Source: Eucommia ulmoides (Eukaryota > Streptophyta > Magnoliopsida > Garryales > Eucommiaceae). Taken from it: a DNA stretch of 64,000 nucleotides. The stretch spans positions 14,592,240-14,656,239 of the forward strand of contig CM028338.1 in assembly GCA_016647705.1 (NCBI GenBank). Reading direction: 5' to 3'. Positions 47,189-57,605 of the stretch are shown piece by piece. The first letter of the stretch is position 1; every line of letters starts with the position of its first letter. The notes beneath the pieces were generated by a model. That model saw nothing but the letters and a program-made list of their open reading frames with translations, searched no databases and was not told where the DNA came from. The position numbers and the translations under genes are program-made.

Positions 47189-48584
47189 TGTTAGCGGAAT
47201 ATTATGTCGCTACTTTTACTGCAAGTGTACGGGTCAAGTTTTAATAGAATAATGATGAGTAGGGTTGTTGTATCCATTGGGATTGGATTAAATTGTCATT
47301 AAGTACCACGATTGTCATGACCTAATTTTATCTTGGCGATCCAATTTTTATTTTTTATAGAAATAATAAAACTAAACTAATTAACTAATTAAACTACAAT
47401 ACTAATATGACGCTTATGGGAATATAATATCTAGGGATTAATTTCGTTCATTTAAACGTGTTCATTTTAGTCAAGTTTACATTAACAGTATTTAAATTTA
47501 TCCGACAATCTAGGTATTGAAAACTCACTTCCTACCTCTCCCGTGTGTCAAGTGAAGGAATATATGACTTCGTGTCAATGTCGATGTCCCCATCTAGCGT
47601 CTAAACGACACTGATCACATGAGTCTTGCCCCAACCTCATGGATTGCATACTTTTTAATACTCTCTTGAGTCATTAGATCGTCACGTTGTGTTTAAACCC
47701 TAGTCTGAATCTGGGGTTACCTCTCTAGAGTGTCAAACCCTGTATTCTCAAACCAACCAATATATCATAACAAGCATATAATAGAAGTAATAAAACGGTA
47801 AACACGATCGGATAAAGATAAACAACCATTAACAAAACATCGATTTATTCAAACCACATTTTCATGAAGTACATCAAACCCTAGACAATATATGTTTAGA
47901 TATACATGGCCATAACCAAATATTCAACAACAAATAAGCTAAACATAATCAAAACTACTAACCAAAGCTAAAAATAAAATATAAAAAGAAGGGAAAATAG
48001 CAAATCTGAAGAACGGGTGATTCCACGTGCGCTAAGTCTGCTCCAATCTTGTTTTCTTTTCTTCAAATGGATGATCCTCCTTGGTTGTTATGTTTTGGAG
48101 CTCTTAAAACACTCCCAAAAATGTACCTTAGGTGTTGGGGGAGTATGGGATATCATAGGGATCCAAAATATCACAAACAATATCCCAAAATATCTTATGT
48201 AGGTAGAGCCAGAATGCTGCAGCGGTGGGAAGTCAGTAGGTCCACTAACCCTTCACCACTGTAGTGAAGGCCACCGCTGCAGCGGTACTCTTTTGCCTGT
48301 ACCTTTCTTGTACAAACTCCGATTGAGGTGATTAAAAAACCTATTGAAATCTAAGACATAGATCTAAAACTTCTATGTTTTGAGATTTTCCAACATTGGA
48401 TTGCATAATTTTAAAAAATGGCCTTGAAGTTACTGCACCTGAACCAAATTTGTATCTTTTCACCCATTTATTCAAAAACCTATAAAACACTACAAACACA
48501 CATTAAACTAACAAAAATGCTTGAAAACACAAATATATTTGAATCTAAAAGTACTTTATTTGTTGGTAAATAAACCACTCATCA
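47189..48584 (-). mobile_element. Solo LTR G (B-related family)
   Basis: The minus strand starts TGATGAGTGG at 48584 and ends GCTAACA at 47189, with GATAT on both sides (47184-47188, 48585-48589). 1396 bp, no internal domain. It shares the end TACTTTTACTGCAAGTGTACG with the B family and carries GC-rich palindromes at 48226-48286. Confidence 0.88.
48226..48286 (-). promoter_or_regulatory. Palindromes in solo LTR G
   Basis: GCTGCAGCGG near 48226, CTTCACCACTGTAGTGAAG (48251-48269) and ACCGCTGCAGCGGT (48273-48286, perfect 14-bp palindrome). The last matches ACCGCCGCGGCGGT at 33996 except that the centre CGCG is TGCA, so symmetry is retained. Confidence 0.65.
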
Positions 48585-48589
48585 GATAT

Positions 48590-48980
48590 ATGGGAAACCC
48601 ATGCGGAATTTGTTATATTTTCTAAATGCTCAGGAGGTAATCCTACACCCCAGCTAGAGCTGGGCACATTATATCAGATTTCTCTGTTGAGATTTCTTGA
48701 TAAGATTTACACCAACTATATAAAGGTAGAAATTCTAAAATATGGCTAACGAAATTTAACTAGTAATTTGGAATTCGTCAAGAATGAAGATATAAAATTG
48801 CTAAAAATCTAGCAAACGTGTATAGCAAACTATGACTTCCATGACTAACATCTCAGGATTGATAGTCGAAAAAGAAATGGCATAAGTAAAAGGGTAGAGG
48901 CAAGAGACATATTGTCAAACCTTAAATGGTTGGATAATCTACCTATTGTCCAACCTTAAGTGGTTGGAGAATTTACATTC
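48590..48980 (+). other. Continuation of retroelement spacer after solo LTR G
   Basis: Resumes the ATGGGAAACCCATGC text interrupted by solo LTR G, then AT-rich sequence with no gene. Confidence 0.35.
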
Positions 48981-49330
48981 TATCCTACCTTAGTTGGTCG
49001 GAGAATTAGACGATCCATACCTACCTCACATGGGTCGATGAGGTTCTTCCTATCCTACATTAGTTGGTCAGAGAATTTGGCAATCCGTGTCTACCTCACA
49101 CTGGTCAGTGAAGTACATCCTATCCTAACTTAGTTAGTCGGAGAATTAGACGATCCATACCTACCTCATGCGGGTTGGTAAAGTACATCCTATCTTACCT
49201 CAGTTGGTTGGAGAATTAGACAATCCATATGTACCTCATGCAGGTTGGTGAAGTATATACCATCCTAGTCAAAGAAAACCTACTGTCCTACCTCAAGTGG
49301 TTAGAGAATACCTACTATCCTACTTTAACT
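48981..49330 (+). repeat. 70-bp tandem repeat, about five units
   Basis: TATCCTACCTTAGTTGGTC-type unit starts fall at 48981, 49051, 49121, 49191 and 49261, exactly 70 bp apart. Each has a GGAGAATTAGACGATCC-type middle and a CTACCTCATGCGGGTTGGT-type end. The last unit is degenerate, and shorter fragments flank it. Such repeats occur between pol and the 3' LTR in some gypsy elements. Confidence 0.85.
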
Positions 49331-49544
49331 GGTCAGAGAATCTATATACCATCCTAGTTAAAGAATACCTCGAGATTCTATGATAAGACTCGCCCTAGCT
49401 CGAGCTGGGGTAAAATTCAAAAACATTTAAGAAAATCTAAAATTTGGCATTACCAAGCCCCAGTTTACGACAAGGGAACATTTTATCCAAGGTAAAATTT
49501 CTCCCAGAACAAAGCTCTAGATGGTCGCCTTTAAGAAATTCATC

Positions 49545-49720
49545 CTTGTAGGACAAGGCATTAGTTAGTCACCTTTGAGGGACCTACTCTTAGGACAAGG
49601 CTTTAATTAGTTACCTTCAAGAAAATAATCCTCATAGGACAAGGATTTAATTAGTCTCCTTTGAGATCAATCCTTGTGGGACAAGGCTTTGTCAGTCGCT
49701 TTCAAGGAAAATCTTCTAGG
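49545..49720 (+). repeat. 42-44 bp tandem repeat, about four units
   Basis: GGACAAGGCTTTAATTAGT-type unit starts at 49551, 49593, 49637 and 49679, followed by CACCTTTGAGG-like text. It lies 200 bp upstream of the LTR at 49919, as expected for a 3' untranslated region. Confidence 0.8.
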
Positions 49721-50213
49721 ATCAGGTATGTTTTGTCCTTTCGAAAATTCTTTACCGCTTTCATAGGGTAGATGTAGCAATGCTCAGGTACACTCCTAAA
49801 CTTTCTTTAAGTCAAAATATAAATTTTTGTATTTTAATATTCATGTGTAGCAAAAAAAAAATATCTATGTCTCCTTCTTTGTTATTACAAGTAAACTTGT
49901 ATGACAAAGAAGGGCAGTTATAGACACTGCATTTTGTCTCATCCAGTTAATGACGAATTGAAAGTACAAGTTTAGAAAAACTTTAAACATAGGTTTAAAG
50001 GGAATGAATTTATAATTTAGAATCGCTCTAGATACTATGAAAAAATAATAAAAAACAAAAGAAAACATAAAACTGTTAAATTTGACTGAATTCGGTAAAG
50101 TAAAAGTTTCGGGTCAACCTCAAAATTCCTGAATTATTGGGGGGCTAAGACAACATTATCAAGGGTTTATTTTCATTAAATAACCTTTGATATGAATAAA
50201 AATTAGTTACTAT

Positions 50214-51047
50214 TGATGCGAACCTCACCAAGGATTGTGAGACCTGAAACCAACTTAGGGTTTCTTCGTGAAGATCAAAACTAAATCAGATTTTGAACGA
50301 ACTAAAAATAAAGAAATTGAAAGATAAATTACCTTGACCCAACGTTTATAAACGAAACGCGAACCAATGGTATAATGATCTTGACCGAATGATAATAATG
50401 AATCACGAACCAAAGATGTAAGTTTGATCGCCACAAGAAACTCTTGATAAGTTCAGGAAAAGTTCTCTGAAGAATTAAAGAGAAAACTCTCATAATTTTA
50501 TTAATAAAAAAATAATCTCCCTTTCCCATGGGATACAAGTCTCTTAAATAGATAAAAGAAAGAACCCTAGCTTGTGAATAGTGCAACCATGAAAAGTGTC
50601 GATGAACAATACATGAATAGTGGCGGCTACAATAGAAATAAAAGGAAACCCTAGAGGACTAAGGAATCCTAGAGAAATAGGGAAACCCTACTCCTAATCT
50701 AAAAAGGAAAAGGCTAAATTGGCAATCTTGCCTTACAAATTATTAAATAAATAACCTAAATTAAAAATAAAACACTAATAAATAAAATAAATATGATAAG
50801 AATTTCGTGGTCCACATGACTTGGCCCATTTGAGTTCATGTCTAAACCCATTTGCTTGTTTTGATGAGATGCATTTGGCCTTGATTGTCTAATGGGCCTA
50901 ATTTGGGCTTAACTATTGTAGACATGGGCCAAGTCCCTTGAATTAGCCCATTAAGTGCTACTTTGATTTTTCTTGGATCTTTCCCAAGTAATAGGCCTAA
51001 CTGGAACATGTAACTGATCCTCTGATGTTGCTCATTGATTCTCATCA
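50214..51047 (-). mobile_element. Solo LTR H
   Basis: The minus strand starts TGATGAGAATC at 51047 and ends GGTTCGCATCA at 50214. Target copies are ACTAT (50209-50213) and ACTAC (51048-51052), and the empty site in the copy at 59509 reads ACTAC. 834 bp with a TATTTAAGAG TATA-like site (50541-50550) and AATAAAAT further on, a normal LTR layout. Its family is unrelated to the others here. Confidence 0.85.
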
Positions 51048-52076
51048 ACTACCCTTTAATTATAGAAAATTCCACCAATTACCTTTGTTACCTACTTTGA
51101 CCCTGAAATATTTACTATCACCTGTTTTGTCTATTTGACACCAATTTGTTTTTCTTTAAATACTTGTTTAATGTTCTAATATCCGTAAATAAAATCCAAA
51201 AGACCTAAATCAAGTCATAGAATTCTCATGACAAGTTTAAGTTAACAAAGTAACTAAGGATTAGGACTCGGTTTGAAATCGACCAAACCGAAGTCATCTT
51301 GACTAGCCATCACAGCCAATTGAATCAAGGGCCCTACCAACCATTTAATGAATCATTAATGAGAATTAAATGCCTAATATATTACTAAGATATTATCTAC
51401 AAAAATATCTAAGGAACTAAGTTACTTAAGAAGTAACTAACCATTATCGAAATTAAACCGATCCGATTCGCCACCTAAGTATACACTTAATCAAGACATT
51501 TAATGTTCATCCCATCAATAATTTAATGATTGGGATGACATGGATGGACTACATTCAAATCTCTAAGATATTTTGAGCAAAATATCTTAGGGATGACTAG
51601 AATACTTGAAATGTGACTACCCGTTACAAGGCAAACTGAACCGATTCAATCCAAGTTGAACCGATTCAAAGCCCACCACATGAAGTATACATATAAAGTA
51701 TTAAATTCCAAATGACACATCAAGACTAGATTCAAAGAACTTCCAAAGTACTAATGGCGACTAAACCGAAATAGTAAAAGTAACTTGTACTTAGCCTCCA
51801 AACCAAATCGAAAATGTCACTTCAAGCCATAAATGATCTCATGTGCGACCAATCATATAAAAGATATGGTAATGATGACTAATGATTGCAATCATGAATC
51901 TAGACATGTAATGATTACCAAATCTTTTAAAGATCTTACAAAATCTTTGAAATTCATCCAAAACCATCTATCATCAAGACATGAGGAAATCAACCCTAAG
52001 ACAAATAGATGCTAAGTAAAAGGATGGGTTGGTCTACACATTGCCCAATGCGCAGACCCCCCAGCCTATAAATACT

Positions 52077-52084
52077 AGGCTCTA
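52077..52084 (+). promoter_or_regulatory. TATA box, LTR copy 2
   Basis: TATAAATA in CAGCCTATAAATACTAGG. Equivalent sites lie at 54431-54438 (copy 3) and 60966-60973 (copy 4). Confidence 0.6.
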
Positions 52085-52588
52085 TTTTCACATTTCAGAG
52101 GGCTTGATCTAAAACTTTCTCTCTCTAGTCTCAAATTCCTCTCTTGTGACTAGGGAGTTCTCAAGCCTTCTATTCCAAAAACATATCTAAATTCTATCAA
52201 AATACCTTCCCAATGGCATTCATGAGGATCTCGGAGGAAGATCTCGAGAAGTTGTCAAAGAATGATCGAGAACAACCGAGAAGATCACAAGAAGGAGAAG
52301 AAAGTAAACACTTAGGGAAAGACCACTCCCCTAAGCTTGGTATGTCTTCTTAAACGCCCTTCCATTTTCTATTTAATACATTTATATTGGTTGTACATGG
52401 TCAAAAACGTTGAAAACATGCCAAATTCATCAAACTATGTTAAAAATATCCAAAATTATGTCAAGAACATTAAGAACATGACAAGAACGTCAATTACACC
52501 ATGGGTGGCACATATTGTATTTGATTATCTCAGCAAGGAATGAAATTGAACTCTAATAAACTAAAACCAAAAATCAACTTGTATAAAT

Positions 52589-52756
52589 GAACTACGTGCT
52601 GACCTAACTCTCATTAATCTGATATACGTAGGCAACCCACGTACGGGTTCGGTCAACTATCCAAAAAAATTAGTTTATCTTGAATAGTGGAACTACGTGT
52701 TGACCTGATTCCCCGTGATTATTGGAATACTTAGGAAACCTTTATAAGGTTCGGTC
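52589..52756 (+). ncRNA. Two foldable modules (M5, M6)
   Basis: M5 at 52589-52654 has a perfect outer stem CTACGT/ACGTAG, GACC, AACCC/GGGTT hairpin and GGTC. M6 at 52690-52756 has ATTCC/GGAAT as inner hairpin and AACCTT/AAGGTT as third hairpin, while its outer partner is decayed (ACTTAG). Confidence 0.5.
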
Positions 52757-54430
52757 ATTAAAAAATACAAAAACATTTTCATTTCATATAATGTTATTAG
52801 GTTGTTGCTGCTAGTTTAGTTTGAGTTTACTTGCTTTCATTACGTCATAAAAATGCATAAAAAGACAAAAACGTAAAAATGGGAATTATTTTATTAATCA
52901 AAACCAAATAAAGTTACTTGAATTTTGTTTAAAACTGAATATCTATTTAGACTGAGGTACCGTTTGTAGACACCATATTTTGTCCTATTCAATCAGTGTC
53001 TAATCTAGTAAAAGTTCAGATAAAGTTTAAACTCAGATTTAAAGAAAATAAATTCCTACCTGAGATCGCATTGTATAATATAGAAAAATACCCAGAAAAC
53101 ATGATGACACAAAAAATATTAAATTTGACAAAATGCAGTTAAGTAAAAGTTTCAAGTCAACCTCGAAAATCCCATAATTTTATGAGGTCTAAAATGAGTT
53201 TATTAAAGTTTTATTTTCATTAAATCATATTTTGTATAGATAAAAATTGGACACTAACCTTAAATTATAGGATATTTCAAACAAATTACTTCGGTTACCT
53301 ACCCTGACCTTAAAACATTTACAATCATTAAATGTTCTTGGTTTAGCACAAAAAATAATTGTTTCAATTTTGCATATTATATAAAATACCACCAAGAAAC
53401 AATACAAGTGACCTTAATAAAGGATTGGAAAGGTCATGATAAGCCCTAAATGACAAATATGATTAAGGACTTGAAATTGGTTTTGATTTACACCAAAACC
53501 AAGTTGTCTGGACAAACCATCTTAGGCCCAATGAATCAAGGGCCTAACCATCATTAAAAGGAGCAAAACGGATCCTTTAAGAGACCAAATAACCTTCTAA
53601 TAATTTTCCTACAAGTATGTAAGGAAGGGAAGCCAAGACATTTAGGAAGTGACCAATTGTTATCGAAACTAAACCGATTCAGTTCGCCACCTAAGTTAGG
53701 CTTTTTATGAACATTAAAAGACCATACCATCAAGAATTAAATTCTTAGGATTAGATTTATAGGCCACATTCAATGTATCTAGATATTTTGATCAAAATAT
53801 CATAGAGTTAACCGAAAACCTTGAAACGTGACTACCCATTACCAAAACCAAACCGAATTGGTTTTCCACCTAGCCAAGACATTACATGCACATCCAATAA
53901 AGAATTAAATGATTAAGGATTAAATTTAAGAGGTATATACATTGAACCTAGATAGTTTCTCCAAAATATCTAGAGGTAACTAGGAAACATGAAAACCAAA
54001 CATCGGTTACAAGGAAAGTTAACCTGATTCGATCTGAATCCAACTGAAGAAGTGCTACATGACTTATAATGGAGAACTAAATGCAAAATGACACTTCAAG
54101 AATAGATGTAATGTACCTAGAAATCATTAATGGCAACTAAACTGAAATAGTGAAACTAATTGGAAGTGTCACATCAAGCCATTAATGCACCCATATGCAA
54201 CCCATATGATTAGAGTAGAGGTAATTATTGGTAATGATTTCCAATCACTACCAAATCTAAGAAAATATTTTGTAATCATTACCAAATCTTTAAGAATCTT
54301 CTATTCCACTCAAAATTTGTCCAAAGCTAAACAAGGCCAAAATAAGAGACCAAGTCCCCTAGGCCAAATACTGCATAAGGAGCAGGTTGGATATGCCTTC
54401 CCATTAATTAATGCGCAGGCATCCTAGACA

Positions 54431-54438
54431 TATAAATA
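54431..54438 (+). promoter_or_regulatory. TATA box, LTR copy 3
   Basis: TATAAATA in GACATATAAATAGGGGGCC, about 1.46 kb after the LTR start. Confidence 0.65.
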
Positions 54439-55059
54439 GGGGGCCTATTTTTATAAATTTCAAGTCTTGAAGGCCTAACTTCTCTCTCTAAACTCGAGCA
54501 ACTCTCTATAGTTCTAGGCCTCTCAAGCAATTCTCTTGAATAACACACCATTATTCTGCTAAAATTCGGTCCTAGAGGGTGTTCTTGAGGTTCTTGGATC
54601 AAGAACTCAAGAAAAAGATGGTTACTGCTCAACACTAAGCCAAGAGGATCAAGGAGGAAAGGGAGATAGCTGCTTAGGGAAGACTACTACCCTTAGTTAG
54701 GGTGTTCTTGAGGTTCTTGGAGAAAGAACTCAAGAGATTGACGGTGGTTAATCGAGTTCTAACCAAGAATATCAAGAAGGATAAGGAGGTTCTTGTTTAA
54801 GGAAAGACCACTCCCCTAAACTAGGTATATCTTCTTGAAATGCCCTTTGATCTTAGTTTAAATATGCATAGTATGTTTGTACATAGCATGATCATGTAGT
54901 GTTCATACTTAAATTCCATATACATAGCACGTATAACAAGTAATCAAGATAATAATGTAGAAAACATGTCAAGATAATAAAACTATGTTAAATGTGTTCA
55001 AGATCATGTCAACAACATCAAGAACAAGAACATGAAGAACACATGAAACCAAATCGAAT

Positions 55060-55236
55060 GAACTACATGATGACCTGATCTTTGGTTACCCCCCAAAGTA
55101 CGTAGGCAACCCATAAGGGTTCGGTTACACCTTTAGTAACATAAACCATATCCTTTAACCCAACACAAATGAACTACGTCAGGACCTGATTCTCATTAAT
55201 GCGAGATACGTAGGCAACCCATGTGCAGGTTTGGTC
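55060..55236 (+). ncRNA. Two foldable modules (M7, M8)
   Basis: M7 at 55060-55126 has inner hairpin CTTTGG/CCAAAG. M8 at 55171-55236 has outer stem CTACGT/ACGTAG and inner TCTC/GAGA, AACCC opposite a weakened AGGTTT, and GGTC. Both carry GACCTGAT and ACGTAGGCAACCC. Confidence 0.55.
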
Positions 55237-56272
55237 ATATATCCAAATAATTTAGTCTTAGTTTGCATATTTATATTCCTATCTCTTATAAACTGCTATT
55301 GGGTTGTTGTTGCCTAGAATAGTAGAGTATAGTATAATATTTACTACTTTCATCCTGATAAAAACACAAAAATATTTTCATTTCTAGTTTTAGTTTCATA
55401 ATAGATAACCTTTACTGCTTATATCATGTAAAAAATAAATAAAAAGGGGATTTTTTTTTTTAAAAAGTGAATTGTTTTTGTTTAAATAAATAAATAAAAT
55501 TACTTCTGTAATGTTTAATAGTGAATATTCATTTAGACTAAAGTATTGTTGACGGACAGGTGTCTTAGGGTGCATAAAACCTTCCCCCAGTATAACCGAC
55601 GCCTGCGCTTAAAGAATATCTCTGGTATATAGAATTTTGGAAGTCAAAACAAGGGCTATTTTAAAAGGAAAATAAATTTCTAAAATCTCAGTAACCTAGA
55701 ACACCATTTAACCCTATGCTAGGTGGCGATTTTGTTTTTGACAGAAAATCTCGGCCTAAGAAGTTTTTCAAAACCAACACCTAGAAAAGCCCTTGAAAAA
55801 CCATTTTCAAAATGAATAGATTTGGATGACTTAGAGAGGAAAGTATGAAACTTGTTTTCATCCTCTTCCCGATTCTCTACTTCTTTAGCTATCAAAATTT
55901 GGGGTGCGTTATCGTCTTCGGATGAGTGTCTTGGGGTGCTTAAAACCTTCTTTGAATATAACCGACCCCCAAACTTAAAGAAATCTTTAATACAAGACCT
56001 TTACGAGTCAAAACACAAGTAATTTAAAAAAAATAAATTTCTAAAATTTTAATGACCTAGCATAGAATTTAACCCATGCTAGGTGGGGACTTCGTTTTCA
56101 AGATAAATCCCGGCCTAAACAACGTTTTAAAAACTGACGCTTAAAAGCCCTTGAAAACCATTTTTAAAAAATGAATGAATTTTGAGGATTTCGAGGAATG
56201 AATACTTTGTTTTCCTCTTCTTCCTGATCTTTACTTCCTGTACTTTTAAACAAAAATCCTGGTTGCATTACA

Positions 56273-56511
56273 TGGAAAACACCCTTTGCAATGACCTTTG
56301 TTACTTAGGTCGTAATTCTCATCAAGCTAGGCCTGCCAACATATTGAGTGGTGCAATATAATCCCAGAATAAACTACAGTGAATTCGATTTGAGTTTGGA
56401 TTTAGTAGAGGAGAAAAGAGAGCGTGCCTTTATATGCAAAGCACCCTCTAAACGGTAGATGACCTGATACCAAGACAAGTGTGTCAAACCATAGGCATTT
56501 AGGAAAGATGA
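56273..56511. other. Spacer between converging LTR copies
   Basis: About 240 bp without coding content. It could be a remnant of internal retroelement sequence; TGGAAAACACC follows the LTR end but is not a PBS I recognise. Confidence 0.3.
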
Positions 56512-57567
56512 CTAATGCACCCCAGATTTTTGAAAAGAAGAGAAAGTGAAGATATGGAAGAAGAGGAAAATAAATTTTCATTCTTCCATCTCAAAATCCT
56601 CAAAATCTGTTTATTTTCGAAAATGGTTTTTAGGGGCTTTTCTAGGCACCGGTTTTGAAAACGTTCTTTGGGCTCGGATTTTATTAGAAAATGAGTTGCC
56701 ACCTAGCATTGGTTAAATGGTGTGCTAGGTCACAGGAATTTTAGAAATTCATTTTTTATTTTTGAAATGGCCCGACTTTTGACTTGTAATGGTCCTGTAC
56801 CAGAGATTTCTTTAAGTTCAGGAGTTTGTTATTGTCGGGGATGGTTTAAAGCACCCGAAGACAACCATCCAAAGACGATATCTAAGTTTAAATAGATGTT
56901 CATGTTTAAAAAAATTCCAAGTAATTTCCTTTGATTTTGTTTAACAACATAATTCCTTTTTTTTTTTTTTGTCTTTTTTATGCATTTTTATGTAAGGAAA
57001 ACAAGAAACATTACTATCTATCAACAGCAACAAATAAAACATATGAAATGAAAATATTTTTGTATTTTTTTGATGACCCAACCTTGTAAAGGTTGCCTAC
57101 ATATCCCAATTTTCATGGGGGATTAGGTCAAAATGTAGTTTATCTATTCAAGATGAACTAATTTGTTTTTAGATAGGTGACCGAACCCGTATGTGGGTTG
57201 CCTACGTATCTTAGGTTGCTAAGAATTAGGTCAGGATGTAGTTCATCTTTGCAAGATGATACTGATTTGTTTTGATTTAGTTTGAGAGAAGGACATAAAT
57301 CATACAATGATATGTGGATAGTACATTTGATTCTGTCAAGAACACTCCAACTGAACTCACTTGCTTGAGCAAGTTTAATATTTATGTTTAGGTTATTAGT
57401 TCAAAAAGAAGGGAACATATATAGTATATGTGCCAGTCCTACTCGTAACTAAGAAAAATGAAAGCATTTCTGAAGAAGGTGGACACATATCCGTGAAGGA
57501 ATAGATGTCCTCTCTTTATTCCAAATTTTTAGCCACAAAGGCCTCGACGGTGTAGTATATAGATATA
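56512..57567 (-). repeat. Inverted partial gypsy-type LTR (copy 5)
   Basis: Reverse complement of the 3' part of copies 2-4: begins (plus strand) TAATGCACCCCAG, the LTR end, and continues through the two modules at 57071-57244. The stretch 57420-57560 matches the CACTGACAGACCC...GTGGCTAAAAAC segment of copy 4 (61710-61740). It is cut at about 57567 by the Helitron-like terminus. Confidence 0.65.
57071..57244 (-). ncRNA. Two foldable modules (M12, M13), minus strand
   Basis: M12 (57140-57071): outer stem CTACAT/ATGTAG, inner ATCCC/GGGAT, third hairpin AACCTT/AAGGTT. M13 (57244-57178): outer CTACAT/ACGTAG, inner CTTAG/CTAAG, third AACCC/GGGTT. M12 differs from the consensus on both sides of all three stems and still pairs. 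Confidence 0.6.
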
Positions 57568-57605
57568 TCAGCGTATAACTCATGCTCGAAGGCACAAACA
57601 AAAAA
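57568..57605 (-). mobile_element. Candidate Helitron 3' terminus
   Basis: The minus strand ends GAGTTATACGCTGA followed by T. Its last 30 bases closely match the terminus at 38618. The body would extend to higher coordinates, where AT-rich non-coding DNA lies. Confidence 0.4.

Larger units (their letters stand above)
52969..55910 (+). repeat. Long gypsy-type LTR (copy 3) inserted into copy 2
   Basis: Starts TGTAGACACCATATTTTG immediately after copy-2 text GGTACCGTT. It ends near 55910 with ATTTGGGGTGCGTTA, and the copy-2 continuation (CGTCTTCGGATGAGTGTC) follows. In copy 4 the corresponding place reads ACCGTTTACGGACAGGTGTC without a break, so what looks like a duplication of about 366 bp (55555 and 55926) is one LTR end nested in another. 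TATA at 54431-54438. Confidence 0.7.
49919..56272 (+). repeat. Long gypsy-type LTR (copy 2), split by copy 3
   Basis: Starts TATAGACACTGC (mutated TGTAGACACC) after a purine-rich GACAAAGAAGGGCAGT that could be a PPT, and ends near 56272 with GGTTGCATTACA. TATA box at 52077-52084. It is interrupted by solo LTR H (50214-51047) and by copy 3 (52969 to about 55910). After removing them it is about 2.6 kb. A PPT on its left and tandem repeats beyond suggest a 3' LTR, although nothing intact lies upstream. Confidence 0.6.
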
